Shown: positions 15,866 through 24,725 of the stretch, one piece after another
How positions within the stretch are numbered: position 1 is the stretch's first letter
Layout of the letters: the number at the start of each line of letters is the position of its first letter
Assembly: GCA_023458415.1 (NCBI GenBank)
Contig: JAEWZO010000024.1
Location: forward strand, 1 to 56,553
Length of the DNA: 56,553 nucleotides
Reading direction: 5' to 3'
Origin: Bacteroidota bacterium
GTDB taxonomy: Bacteria > Bacteroidota > Bacteroidia > Flavobacteriales > Weeksellaceae
Position numbers and translations under genes: made by a program
The notes under the pieces: model-generated
What the model was told of the DNA's origin: nothing
Database searches by the model: none
Seen by the model: only the letters and a program-made list of their open reading frames with translations

Positions 15866-16507
15866 ATGAAACTCTATGTAGTAAGCGGTTTGGGCGCCGA
15901 TTTTAAAGTTCTGGAGAAACTGAAATTTCCGGAAAATACTGAAGTTGTTTTTCTGGATTGGCTTATTCCGAACAAAAAAGAAAGTTTTTCACACTTTGTC
16001 GAAAGAATGTCCGACCGCATCGATAGTTCAGAGCCTTTTGCGCTTTTGGGTTACTCTTTTGGTGGCATCATCGTTCAGGAAATTAACAAGATAAAACCTG
16101 CAGAAAAAGTAGTGATTTTGGGAAGTATAAAATCGGACAAGGAAAAATCGGGCTTTCTGCGTGCAGGACAACTCACCAAAATTCCGAAGTTTATTCCGGA
16201 AAGATTTTACAATGAAAAATCTGCGGTGGCTTATTCGTTTCTGAGAAAAATGATGGATCCTACAAATCCGAAACTTATGGACTATTTCACCGTTCGCGAT
16301 CCATATTATCTAAAATGGTGCATTGAAAAAATTTCAAGCTGGAAATCAAAGGAAAATCCGAATGTCATTCAGATTCTTGCGGATAAAGACATTGTTTTTC
16401 CTGTGAAATATTCTAAACCCGACTATGTTATCCATAATGGAACTCATCTTTTCCCGGCCACAAAATCCCGTGAAGTTTCCGAGATTTTAACGGAAATTTT
16501 CTCTTAG
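15866..16507 (+). CDS. Alpha/beta hydrolase
   Basis: A 213-aa cytoplasmic alpha/beta-hydrolase-fold protein. The nucleophile elbow is LLGYSFGGIIV (Ser in GYSFGG). A late Asp in LADKDIVFP and a His in IHNGTHLFP complete the usual triad. It resembles small esterase/thioesterase-type hydrolases without a lid domain; the substrate cannot be inferred. The stop TAG overlaps a full -7 box (TAGCTTTG, 16505-16512), so the next gene, sdaA, can be transcribed on its own although it starts 29 bp downstream. Confidence 0.85.
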   Translation: MKLYVVSGLGADFKVLEKLKFPENTEVVFLDWLIPNKKESFSHFVERMSDRIDSSEPFALLGYSFGGIIVQEINKIKPAEKVVILGSIKSDKEKSGFLRAGQLTKIPKFIPERFYNEKSAVAYSFLRKMMDPTNPKLMDYFTVRDPYYLKWCIEKISSWKSKENPNVIQILADKDIVFPVKYSKPDYVIHNGTHLFPATKSREVSEILTEIFS

Positions 16508-16512
16508 CTTTG
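16505..16512 (+). promoter_or_regulatory. -7 box of the sdaA promoter
   Basis: TAGCTTTG fits TAnnTTTG, and its first three bases are the stop codon of the upstream hydrolase. It lies 24 nt before the sdaA ATG. Confidence 0.5.
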
Positions 16513-16536
16513 TAATTTCATATTTGATCAGAAAGA

Positions 16537-17955
16537 ATGCAGTCAATTTCAGTTTTCGAAATTATAAAATTGGGTATCGGACCTTCGAGTTCGCATACAA
16601 TGGGACCGTGGAATGCCGCCGAAAGTTTCCTGGAAAAAATCCGATGGGAAAAAAATATTCAGGATGTCACTGAAGTTTTTGTTGAATTTTTCGGTTCACT
16701 GGCAAAAACCGGAATCGGTCACGGAACTGATATTGCTGGAATGTTGGGACTTTCCGGCGAGAATTTCAAAGAAATTGATACGACATTAATTGATGAAAAG
16801 GTTGAAACCATCAAGTCTTCCCAGAAACTGAATCTTGGTGGTGAAAAAGAAATTCCTTTCGTTTATGGACATCACTTAATTCTGAACAAACAGAAATCTT
16901 TAGATTTTCATCCGAACGGAATGATCTTTAAAGCTGTTTTTCAAGACGGTTCAGAAATCACTCAGGATTATTATTCTGTTGGCGGTGGCTTCATCGCAAC
17001 TAAGGAAGAAAATTCGCTGGAAACAAGTTGTATCAGAACGTTGTATCCTTGTCACAGCGGAGCAGATATACTCAAATATCTGGATAAACTAAATGTCGAA
17101 AAAATTTCGGACTTAATTTTTCTGAACGAAGAATCTTGGCGCAGCCGCGAAGAAACCGAAAATGAGGCGCTATATATTTGGCAGCAGATTAAAGAATGCA
17201 TTTATAAAGGTATACTAAAAGAAGGCGTTCTTCCGGGTGGACTAAATGTTTCCCGACGTGCGCCGAAGATTAATTCCAGTCTGCTCGAAGGTAAGAAATT
17301 CCGGAATATGGACGAATGGTTTCAATTGGTGGTCGATGCTCCCGAAACATTTTCTACCATCAACAAGTGGATTTCCTGTTTTGCTTTGGCTGTAAACGAA
17401 GAAAATGCAAGTTTTGGTAGAATTATTACTGCTCCGACAAACGGCGCAAGTGGAGTGATTCCTGCAGTTTTGATGTACGCACAGGCTTTTACTGACTTTA
17501 CTTCAGACGACGATATTGTAAGATTTATTTTGGTGGCAGGAGAAATTGGAACGCTTTTCAAGAAAAATGCTACAATCTCTGCTGCAATGGGCGGATGTCA
17601 AGCGGAAGTGGGTGTGTCATCGGCGATGGCAGCAGGTGCTCTTACTGAAATTATGGGTGGCTCGCCGGAACAGGTTTTAATGGCAGCAGAAATTGCTATG
17701 GAACATCATCTTGGATTAACCTGTGATCCAATCGCAGGATTGGTGCAGATTCCTTGTATTGAAAGAAATTCGATGGGAGCCATAAAAGCGATTACTGCAG
17801 CAAATATCGCCATTGAAAGCGATCCGTCTAAAGCGAGAGTGACGTTGGATGAAGTGATTGAATCGATGTGGGACACCGCACAAAGCATGAACGAAAGATT
17901 TAAGGAAACCTCAGAAGGCGGACTTGCAATTGCTGTGAACGTAGCTGAATGCTAA
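16537..17955 (+). CDS. sdaA: L-serine ammonia-lyase, iron-sulfur dependent, single chain
   Basis: A 472-aa cytoplasmic enzyme that deaminates L-serine to pyruvate and ammonia. The beta-like domain comes first, with the signature GIGPSSSHTMGPWNAAESF. The alpha-like catalytic domain follows from about residue 200. It has the cysteine motifs GGCQAEVG and TCDPIAGLVQIPCIERN, whose three Cys ligate the 4Fe-4S cluster. Fused alpha and beta parts are normal for the Gram-negative form. It converges with tyrA with 26 bp between the stops and no obvious terminator. Confidence 0.97.
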   Translation: MQSISVFEIIKLGIGPSSSHTMGPWNAAESFLEKIRWEKNIQDVTEVFVEFFGSLAKTGIGHGTDIAGMLGLSGENFKEIDTTLIDEKVETIKSSQKLNLGGEKEIPFVYGHHLILNKQKSLDFHPNGMIFKAVFQDGSEITQDYYSVGGGFIATKEENSLETSCIRTLYPCHSGADILKYLDKLNVEKISDLIFLNEESWRSREETENEALYIWQQIKECIYKGILKEGVLPGGLNVSRRAPKINSSLLEGKKFRNMDEWFQLVVDAPETFSTINKWISCFALAVNEENASFGRIITAPTNGASGVIPAVLMYAQAFTDFTSDDDIVRFILVAGEIGTLFKKNATISAAMGGCQAEVGVSSAMAAGALTEIMGGSPEQVLMAAEIAMEHHLGLTCDPIAGLVQIPCIERNSMGAIKAITAANIAIESDPSKARVTLDEVIESMWDTAQSMNERFKETSEGGLAIAVNVAEC

Positions 17956-17981
17956 TTGACATCGAAACTACCGGCAAATTT

Positions 17982-18827
17982 TTATTTCAAAATGCCTCTA
18001 ATTCGATTGGCATTTCTGATCAGGTCTTCCAACAGTTCGTAATTTTCCTTTTCCAGAGCTGATTTAAATTTTCTCAGCTGTGAAATATGTTCATTTAAGA
18101 CATCCAGAACATTTTCTTTGTTCTGCTTAAAAATAGGAACCCACATTTCAGGATGAGATTTTGCCAAGCGTACAGTTGAAGAAAACCCGGAACTTGCCAG
18201 CTGAAAAATTTTATCTTCTTCTCGTTCCTTTTCCAGAACCGTATTGGCCAAAGCGTAAGATGTAATGTGTGAAATGTGAGAAATATACGCCGTGTGAATA
18301 TCATGGTCTTCAGCAGACATATATAAAAGATTCATTTCAAGCATTTTTGCGACTTCTTCAACTGTCTTTAATGCGTTTTCAGCAGAATTTTCTTTGTCGC
18401 AAATTATTGCAGCTTTTCCGGTGAAAGCTTCTACCAATGCAGCATTGGGTCCGCTGTTTTCAGTTCCCCACATTGGGTGAAAAGCCACGAATCTGTTTCG
18501 TTTAGGATGTTTTTTTACAGACTTTATTATCATTTCCTTGGTAGAACCTACATCCATCACTGTCTGGTTATCAATAAGGTCCAGAATTTCAGGAAAGATT
18601 TTGACTGCAGCATCTACAGGAATGGCGACTACAATCAAATCCGAATTTTTTACAGCAGTTTCTAAGTCTGCAGCTTCATCGATAATTTTTCGTTGTAAAG
18701 CCTGCTGAAGGTGATTTTCAGAAAAATCTACACCGTAAATTTTACCGGTAACTCCTTTTCTGCGAAGTTTCAGCGCGATAGATCCACCAATAAGGCCGAC
18801 TCCAATTACAGCAATATTCAATTTCAT
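17982..18827 (-). CDS. tyrA: Prephenate dehydrogenase
   Basis: A 281-aa NAD(P)-dependent enzyme that converts prephenate to 4-hydroxyphenylpyruvate in tyrosine synthesis. The N-terminal Rossmann domain starts with IAVIGVGLIGGSIALKL, and a C-terminal helical dimerisation domain contains AEDHDIHTAYISHISHITSY, with the conserved His residues of the active site. FHPMWGTENSGP is also typical. There is no fused chorismate mutase or ACT domain. It is last in a minus-strand unit (ald, DUF4258-like, tyrA) with 9 bp to the previous gene. Confidence 0.95.
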   Translation of the reverse strand: MKLNIAVIGVGLIGGSIALKLRRKGVTGKIYGVDFSENHLQQALQRKIIDEAADLETAVKNSDLIVVAIPVDAAVKIFPEILDLIDNQTVMDVGSTKEMIIKSVKKHPKRNRFVAFHPMWGTENSGPNAALVEAFTGKAAIICDKENSAENALKTVEEVAKMLEMNLLYMSAEDHDIHTAYISHISHITSYALANTVLEKEREEDKIFQLASSGFSSTVRLAKSHPEMWVPIFKQNKENVLDVLNEHISQLRKFKSALEKENYELLEDLIRNANRIRGILK

Positions 18828-18836
18828 CTAACTGAA

Positions 18837-19208
18837 TTATTTTATTTTAACCAGTTTGTCAAAAGTAACGCCTTCGTCACACTTGGTAAATTCAATCGAG
18901 TATCTTGAATTTTTTTCCGGGTAGTAAAGTTTATATTTCGGACACGGCTTTTCCTGGGCTTTACTTTGATCGAAATTTATTTCTCCTTCCGTAATGATAC
19001 TGTCGCGAAGAAATTTTTCGCTCACATTATTCGCAGCCATTTCCGCTTTGAAATTATCGGAATATCTGAAATCTTTGGTTAAGGTTTCTGCAATAACCCG
19101 CGAATTGGGAAGGTAACCGCTGCAGCTTGCCCCTTTTTTGTTCAGGATGAAGAAGACAAGCAGTAATCCCGGAATAAAACCGATAAGAAAAAATCGTAGT
19201 TTTCGCAT
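18837..19208 (-). CDS. Small membrane-anchored protein, DUF4258-like
   Basis: A 123-aa protein with one N-terminal transmembrane segment (FFLIGFIPGLLLVFFIL, about residues 6-22) and a soluble part that probably faces the periplasm. The pattern of a Cys near the membrane (GASCSG), RVIAETLTKDF, a short helix with DSIITEGEINFDQSKA, KPCPKYKLYY, and a last strand with FTKCDEGVTF resembles flavobacterial DUF4258 proteins. Function is unknown. It lies 35 bp after ald and 9 bp before tyrA in the same direction. Confidence 0.6.
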   Translation of the reverse strand: MRKLRFFLIGFIPGLLLVFFILNKKGASCSGYLPNSRVIAETLTKDFRYSDNFKAEMAANNVSEKFLRDSIITEGEINFDQSKAQEKPCPKYKLYYPEKNSRYSIEFTKCDEGVTFDKLVKIK

Positions 19209-19243
19209 TTTTTAATTTGAAATCAGCTGATTAACTGATTTTT

Positions 19244-20434
19244 CTAGAATATTAGAAGATTAATGTCGTGATAAGTAAGTCCAAAACGATCGCAGATAAT
19301 TTTTTTTGTGTGGCGGCCTTTATACATATACAGCGACTGTTTCATTTCGTTTTTACGGATGAGCATATTTTCGAAACCGCCTTCTTCGTCGTAGTTCAGA
19401 AGGTAGGAGAGGAAAAAGTTTGAAATTGCTTTTGTCGTAGTCCGAGGCATTTTTGAAGTAAGATTAGGAAGTCCACAATGAATTACACCATGTTTTATGG
19501 TATACGGATTTTCCATATCGGTAAGTTCGGAGGTTTCAAAAACTTTTCCATTATCAATGGTTATGTCGATGATAACGCTGCCTTTTTTCATCATCGTTAC
19601 CATTTCTTCCGTAACAATCGGCGACTGGTTGATTCTCGGCAATGCACCAATTACCACATCTGCACGTCTTAAACTCTTTCTTAATTCTTTCGGATCAATA
19701 ATGGAAGTGGGAACACGGCTGTCTACCAAAGTGTGCAGTCGGCGAAGTTTGGACAGAGAATTGTCAAAAACTTTTACACTTGCTCCCAGTCCGATTGCGG
19801 CTTTTGTAGCAAATTCACCTACAATTCCTGCACCGATAATTACAACTTCAGTTGGTCGTACTCCTGTAATTCCGCCCAACATTAAACCGTTGGAAAGAGC
19901 CAGAAGTTCCGAGGCGTAAAGAATTGAAATGCTTCCTGCAATTTCTCCGATTAAACGGACCAATGAAAGTTGTTGGTATTCATCGTAAATAAATTCAAAC
20001 GCAATGGCGTTTACTTTCTTTTCTGCCAATTTTTTGAAATAATCCTGATCCTGAAGATTGATCTGAAGTGCAGAAACAAGATAAGAATTGGGTTTCAAAT
20101 ACTCAATCTCTTCCTCAGTCGGAGGATTTATTTTCAGCACTAAATCCTGCTCGAAAGCTTCCCTCGGATCAGTTGTTATTTTTGCACCAGATTCAGAATA
20201 CTGCAGATCAGTAAAGAAAGAACCTTCTCCGGCTCCGGATTCTAAAATAATTTCGTGGCCATGATCTACCAAAACCTGTACAGCATCCGGCGTCATGCAG
20301 GTTCTGCGTTCGTTAAGACTGGTCTCTTTCGGAATACCAATACTGAACTGTTTTCCTTTTTTTACAACTTCCAGTTTTTCCTCTTTCGGCATCAGTTCCT
20401 GTTCGGAAAATGGCGTGAAAATATGGCTGCTCAT
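19244..20434 (-). CDS. ald: Alanine dehydrogenase
   Basis: A 396-aa NAD-dependent enzyme interconverting L-alanine and pyruvate plus ammonia. The N-terminal catalytic domain has IGIPKETSLNERRTCMTPDA, and the nucleotide-binding domain has VVIIGAGIVGEFATKAAIGL. The segment IHCGLPNLTSKMPRTTTKA is typical of the AlaDH/PNT family. An N-terminal extension of about 30 residues before the conserved core is common in Bacteroidota homologues. A -7 box (TATCTTTG, 20460-20467) gives it a promoter separate from tsaE. Confidence 0.93.
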   Translation of the reverse strand: MSSHIFTPFSEQELMPKEEKLEVVKKGKQFSIGIPKETSLNERRTCMTPDAVQVLVDHGHEIILESGAGEGSFFTDLQYSESGAKITTDPREAFEQDLVLKINPPTEEEIEYLKPNSYLVSALQINLQDQDYFKKLAEKKVNAIAFEFIYDEYQQLSLVRLIGEIAGSISILYASELLALSNGLMLGGITGVRPTEVVIIGAGIVGEFATKAAIGLGASVKVFDNSLSKLRRLHTLVDSRVPTSIIDPKELRKSLRRADVVIGALPRINQSPIVTEEMVTMMKKGSVIIDITIDNGKVFETSELTDMENPYTIKHGVIHCGLPNLTSKMPRTTTKAISNFFLSYLLNYDEEGGFENMLIRKNEMKQSLYMYKGRHTKKIICDRFGLTYHDINLLIF

Positions 20435-20459
20435 GAATTTTCTGAATTAAAACAATAGG

Positions 20460-20467
20460 CAAAGATA
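20460..20467 (-). promoter_or_regulatory. -7 box of the ald promoter
   Basis: TATCTTTG on the minus strand, a full match, 25 nt before the start codon. Confidence 0.6.
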
Positions 20468-20495
20468 CAATGATTTGGCTTTGGGTAGATTTTTT

Positions 20496-20903
20496 TTAAC
20501 TGAAAATAACCGTTCTGGTTTCACCATCGTTTTCAATCGAAATTTTGTGGTACGGAAGGTCCTGAAGTTCGTCCATATAAATTTCCGGCCATTCGATAAT
20601 GCACAGAAAACTGTTGTCCAGATATTCATCCATACCGATATCAAAAACCTCGTCCAGAGATTTCATACGGTATAAATCGAAATGGAACACGTTACCTTTT
20701 GGTGTGTGATATTCGTTGACAATCGCATAAGTAGGAGAGGAAACTTCGTCCTGGGTTCCTAAGTTCTTCAACAAAAACTGCGTGAACGTCGTTTTTCCAG
20801 CGCCTAGATTTCCCTGCAGCAAAAGGATATTGTGGTGAAGATGCGGCAAAATTTCTTCAACTGTTTTTTGCCAGTCTTCAATATTTGTTAAAGTAAAAGT
20901 CAT
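20496..20903 (-). CDS. tsaE: tRNA threonylcarbamoyladenosine biosynthesis ATPase TsaE
   Basis: A 135-aa P-loop ATPase required with TsaB, TsaC and TsaD for the t6A modification at position 37 of ANN-decoding tRNAs. The Walker A motif is LLQGNLGAGKTTFTQFLL. SSPTYAIVNEY and FHFDLYRM are family signatures. Its ATG overlaps the stop of the preceding isoaspartyl-peptidase gene (TAATG), so the two are translationally coupled although functionally unrelated. Confidence 0.95.
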   Translation of the reverse strand: MTFTLTNIEDWQKTVEEILPHLHHNILLLQGNLGAGKTTFTQFLLKNLGTQDEVSSPTYAIVNEYHTPKGNVFHFDLYRMKSLDEVFDIGMDEYLDNSFLCIIEWPEIYMDELQDLPYHKISIENDGETRTVIFS

Positions 20904-21889
20904 TATTTGTAAATATAAATTTCAATTTCGCCCTTTTCTGTGACTACTCCCCGGTACATTCCCGCAGTATTGAAAGGCATTGAAATATTTCCGTCTTTAT
21001 CGAGAGCGATTAGTCCGCCGTCGCCGCCCATATTTTCAATTTCGTCGATGGTTTCCTGCGAGGCAGTTTTGATGTCTTTGTTTTGGTATTCCATTTTTGC
21101 GGCAACAGTTCTTGCCGCAGTGGACCGGATGAAATATTCGCCCCAACCTGTTGCGGAAATTCCTACTTGAGAATTGGCATATGTTCCCGCTCCAATAATT
21201 GGCGAATCTCCAATACGACCATATTTTTTGTTCGTCATTCCACCGGTTGAAGTTCCTGCGGCAATATTTCCGTTTTGATCAATTGCGACTGCTCCAACGG
21301 TTCCGAACTTTTCATCGATATTTTCTGCATTAAATGAAAAATCCTTCTCAACTTTTTCATTTTGAATGGCTTTTTGGAGAGCTTTCCAGCGGTCATAAGT
21401 TTTGAAATAATCGGGATGAACAATATCAAGTTTCTGTTCCGCAGCAAATTTTTCAGCGCCGGTTCCGGAAAGCATCACATGTGGTGATTTCTGCATAACC
21501 GCAACTGCAGCAGTGATGGGATTCTTAATCGTTTTTACGCCAGCAACTGCTCCTGCAGATTTGTCTTTCCCGTACATGATCGAAGCATCCATTTCGTTCG
21601 TTCCTTCATTGGTGAAAACAGCACCTTTACCTGCATTAAACAACGGTGAATCTTCCAAAATCATAATAGCGGAAGTAACAGCTTCCACAGAAGTTTTTCC
21701 ATTTTTTATTTCGTTGAAACCGGCCTGCAGAGCTTCGGTGAGTTTTGCTTTGTATTGAGTTTCTTTTTCAGCAGTCATCGATTGTTTGGTGATGGTTCCG
21801 GCCCCGCCGTGTATTACCATGACGTATTTTTTCTGTGCAGAAATTAATGCCGAACTCAATATTAATAAGGAGAAAATTATTTTATTCAT
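20903..21889 (-). CDS. Isoaspartyl peptidase / type 2 L-asparaginase, exported
   Basis: A 328-aa N-terminal-nucleophile hydrolase. Residues 1-18 are a signal peptide (ALISAQ), so it acts in the periplasm or outside. The precursor autocleaves before the Thr of KFGTVGAVAID into alpha and beta subunits. Other signatures are VIHGGAGTI, FNAGKGAVF and GDSPIIGAGTYA. Members remove isoaspartyl residues from peptides and hydrolyse asparagine. A full -7 box lies 18 nt upstream, and the gene is divergent from dnaG with 93 bp between starts. Confidence 0.93.
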   Translation of the reverse strand: MNKIIFSLLILSSALISAQKKYVMVIHGGAGTITKQSMTAEKETQYKAKLTEALQAGFNEIKNGKTSVEAVTSAIMILEDSPLFNAGKGAVFTNEGTNEMDASIMYGKDKSAGAVAGVKTIKNPITAAVAVMQKSPHVMLSGTGAEKFAAEQKLDIVHPDYFKTYDRWKALQKAIQNEKVEKDFSFNAENIDEKFGTVGAVAIDQNGNIAAGTSTGGMTNKKYGRIGDSPIIGAGTYANSQVGISATGWGEYFIRSTAARTVAAKMEYQNKDIKTASQETIDEIENMGGDGGLIALDKDGNISMPFNTAGMYRGVVTEKGEIEIYIYK

Positions 21890-21907
21890 GGCCGAAATTC
21901 AGTGTTT

Positions 21908-21915
21908 CAAAAATA
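21908..21915 (-). promoter_or_regulatory. -7 box of the isoaspartyl-peptidase/tsaE unit
   Basis: TATTTTTG on the minus strand, a full match, 18 nt before the start codon. Confidence 0.6.
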
Positions 21916-21970
21916 ATGAAATTAAAGTTTACAATTCGTTTAGTTTCCCGTTTTTCAGATTGAAATTTGC

Positions 21971-21978
21971 TATTTTTA
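21971..21978 (+). promoter_or_regulatory. Variant -7 box of dnaG
   Basis: TATTTTTA matches TAnnTTTG except for the last base and ends 4 nt before the dnaG ATG, which suggests a leaderless transcript. Confidence 0.4.
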
Positions 21979-21982
21979 CAGA

Positions 21983-23902
21983 ATGATTTCCAAACAGACC
22001 ATCGACAAAATTTTCTCAACCATTCGTGTTGAAGAAATTATCGGTGAATATGTACAGCTGAAAAGAGCAGGCTCTAATCTTAAAGGTTTAAGTCCGTTTC
22101 ATGACGAAAAAACGCCAAGTTTCATCGTGTCGCCAAGCAAGCAAATCTGGAAAGATTTTTCTTCGGGAAAAGGCGGAACGGCGATTTCTTTTCTGATGGA
22201 AATTGAAAATTACACGTATCCGGAAGCTTTGAGGCATGCAGCCAAAAAATACGGAATTGAAGTAGAGGAAAGTCACCGCGAATATACCGAAGCCGAGAAA
22301 GAAGCGCAGACGGAAAAAGAGTTGCTGTTTAAAATACATGAAGTGGCGAATAATTTTTTCCAGGAGCAGCTTTTAGAAACGGAAGAAGGCAAAACTATCG
22401 GTTACAGCTATTTTCGCGAACGTGATGTGAAGGACGATATCATCCGAAAATTTCAGTTGGGATATTCTCCGGAAAAGAAAAATGCATTCACAGAATATGC
22501 CCTGGAAAAAGGGTATACCAAAGAAATTCTCGAAAAATCCGGACTTTCGATATTTCCTGAGAATTCACCCAATGGAATCGACCGTTTTCGGGAACGTGTA
22601 GTTTTTCCAATTCACAGTTATTCAGGAAGAGTTTTGGGATTTGGAGCCCGAATTCTGAAAAACAATGTCAAAACTGCCAAATATCTCAATTCACCTGAAA
22701 CCGAAATTTATCACAAATCGAATGTTCTTTACGGGCTGAACCAAAGCAAACAGGCGATTTCCAGAAATGATCTCTGTATTTTGGTTGAAGGTTACATGGA
22801 CGTTATTGCTTTACATCAGGCAAGAATTGAACATGTGGTTGCAAGTTCCGGAACGGCATTGACTGTAGAGCAGATAAAACTGATAAAGCGTTTGACTGAG
22901 AACGTCACCATACTTTTTGACGGTGATGCTGCAGGAATAAAAGCTAGTTTCCGGAGTATTGATTTGCTTTTGAATCAGGGTATGAATATTCGAGTTCTTC
23001 TTTTCCCGGAAGGCGACGATCCTGATTCTTTTTCAAGGAAACATCCGCAGGAATTTGTTGAAAATTTCATCAGTACTGAAGCGAATGATTTTATTGATTT
23101 CAAGGCTGAAATTCTTTTGAAAGAAGCGGGTGGTGATCCAATTAAAAAAGCTGAAGCAATCCGTGATATTGTTAAATCGGTGGCATTTGTGCAGAATGCT
23201 TTGAAGCAGGAGGTTTATCTGAAAGAAGTAGCCACTAAATTTGGCATTTCAGAGCAGACACTTTTTAATGAGTTGAACGTTCAGAAACAGATAAAAAATA
23301 ATCAGACGGTTGCACCGGTTAAGAAACAGGCAACTCCAACGCTCGAAGTTGTTGCAAGAGAGTTTGATACCGTAAATCCGCTTCTGGTTCTTGAGGAAAA
23401 ACTGGTAGAACTGATGCTGAAATACGGCGACCGAATCGTTAACCGTAAAACCGAGGAAGGAATCGATTATGAAATTACGGTAATAGAGGAAATTATTGAT
23501 CATTTGAATGAAGATGCCTGCGAAATTATTTCACCTTTGAATGAAAAAATCATCTCCGAAATAAAAGCCGGAATTACAGAAAAAGAATTACGTTCCGGAG
23601 ATTTTTTCATGCGCTGGCTGGATGAAGATGTCTCAGGCAAAGTTGCTGATGCTTTTGTTGAACCTTACGAAACCAGTGATTGGTCGAAACATCAGATTTT
23701 TTTCAGTCAGGAAGAAGAGGTGGTTCCGAAAATTGTTCAGGATGTCATTTACCGCCACAAACGTGAATACATTATGAAAATGATCAACGAGATGAAAAAG
23801 GAACTGGAGAGTGGCGATTCTGCGGAAACAGTGTATACTAAAATAATTGCTCTGAATCAGTTGAGAAAAGAGTTGGATGAAAAACTTTTCCGTATTTTGT
23901 GA
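21983..23902 (+). CDS. dnaG: DNA primase
   Basis: A 639-aa primase that makes RNA primers for replication. The order is an N-terminal zinc-ribbon-like domain (about 1-100), a TOPRIM catalytic core (LVEGYMDVIALHQA at about 260, VTILFDGDAAGIKAS at about 305, FPEGDDPDSF), and a C-terminal region for helicase contact. The zinc-ribbon cysteines are gone: the usual CPFH reads SPFH (Ser37, His40 kept) and the usual CFGC reads DFSS (Asp58, Ser61). Acidic catalytic residues are intact, so the protein should be active without zinc in this domain. It stands alone between divergent and downstream clpP. Confidence 0.95.
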   Translation: MISKQTIDKIFSTIRVEEIIGEYVQLKRAGSNLKGLSPFHDEKTPSFIVSPSKQIWKDFSSGKGGTAISFLMEIENYTYPEALRHAAKKYGIEVEESHREYTEAEKEAQTEKELLFKIHEVANNFFQEQLLETEEGKTIGYSYFRERDVKDDIIRKFQLGYSPEKKNAFTEYALEKGYTKEILEKSGLSIFPENSPNGIDRFRERVVFPIHSYSGRVLGFGARILKNNVKTAKYLNSPETEIYHKSNVLYGLNQSKQAISRNDLCILVEGYMDVIALHQARIEHVVASSGTALTVEQIKLIKRLTENVTILFDGDAAGIKASFRSIDLLLNQGMNIRVLLFPEGDDPDSFSRKHPQEFVENFISTEANDFIDFKAEILLKEAGGDPIKKAEAIRDIVKSVAFVQNALKQEVYLKEVATKFGISEQTLFNELNVQKQIKNNQTVAPVKKQATPTLEVVAREFDTVNPLLVLEEKLVELMLKYGDRIVNRKTEEGIDYEITVIEEIIDHLNEDACEIISPLNEKIISEIKAGITEKELRSGDFFMRWLDEDVSGKVADAFVEPYETSDWSKHQIFFSQEEEVVPKIVQDVIYRHKREYIMKMINEMKKELESGDSAETVYTKIIALNQLRKELDEKLFRIL

Positions 23903-23975
23903 CAGTTTGTCGGCCTTTGAAGGATGGAACGGCGTTTGAGATGAAATAATTATTAAACAGAAAACAAAAAATAAC

Positions 23976-24656
23976 ATGGATATAAAAAAGGAATTCAGAG
24001 ATTTCTCTGTAAAGCATTTAGGAAACAGCGGTCTGGTTACAGACCAATATATGGGAACTTTTAACCCAACTAACCTTACGCCGTATATTATGGAAGAGCG
24101 CCGCATGAACGTGGCTCAAATGGACGTTTTCTCGCGACTGATGATGGACAGAATTATCTTCCTCGGAACAGGGATTGATGATCAGGTAGCGAATATTGTA
24201 ACCGCTCAGTTGCTTTTTCTGGAAAGTTCAGATCCATCGAAAGACATTCAGATTTACATTAACTCTCCTGGTGGAAGCGTTTATGCAGGTTTAGGAATTT
24301 ATGACACGATGCAGATTATCAAGCCGGATGTAGCTACAATCTGTACAGGTATGGCGGCTTCAATGGGTGCAGTTCTTTTGGTTGCAGGTGAAAAAGGAAA
24401 AAGATCAGCCCTGAAACATTCCAGAGTGATGATTCACCAACCGAGTGGTGGAGCACAGGGTGTTGCAAGCGATATGGAAATTAACCTTCGTGAAATGCTG
24501 AAACTGAAAAAAGAGCTTTACGAAATTATTGCAGAACATTCCGGACAGACTTACGAATGGGTTGAAAAAGCTTCGGACAGAGATTACTGGATGACTTCGA
24601 CAGAAGCTAAAGAAATGGGAATGGTAGACGAAGTTCTTGAAAGAAAGAAAGATTAA
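23976..24656 (+). CDS. clpP: ATP-dependent Clp protease proteolytic subunit
   Basis: A 226-aa serine protease that forms the tetradecameric ClpP barrel fed by ClpX or ClpA. The catalytic Ser is in TGMAASMGAVLL, His in RVMIHQPSGGAQG and Asp in the later KASDRDYWM region. The N-terminal extension of about 30 residues before RIIFLGTGID is common in the phylum and may be processed. A bidirectional terminator at 24680-24707 follows. Confidence 0.97.
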   Translation: MDIKKEFRDFSVKHLGNSGLVTDQYMGTFNPTNLTPYIMEERRMNVAQMDVFSRLMMDRIIFLGTGIDDQVANIVTAQLLFLESSDPSKDIQIYINSPGGSVYAGLGIYDTMQIIKPDVATICTGMAASMGAVLLVAGEKGKRSALKHSRVMIHQPSGGAQGVASDMEINLREMLKLKKELYEIIAEHSGQTYEWVEKASDRDYWMTSTEAKEMGMVDEVLERKKD

Positions 24657-24679
24657 TTCTCTACAAATTAGCAAAAGAA

Positions 24680-24707
24680 AACGCGCTCAATTTGAGCGCG
24701 TTTTTTT
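24680..24707. terminator. Terminator between convergent clpP and tpiA
   Basis: aacgcgctcaa (24680-24690) pairs with ttgagcgcgtt (24692-24702), followed by seven T on the plus strand and preceded by an A-rich stretch, so it can act in both directions. Confidence 0.9.
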
Positions 24708-24725
24708 ATTAATTGTGTACGTTTT

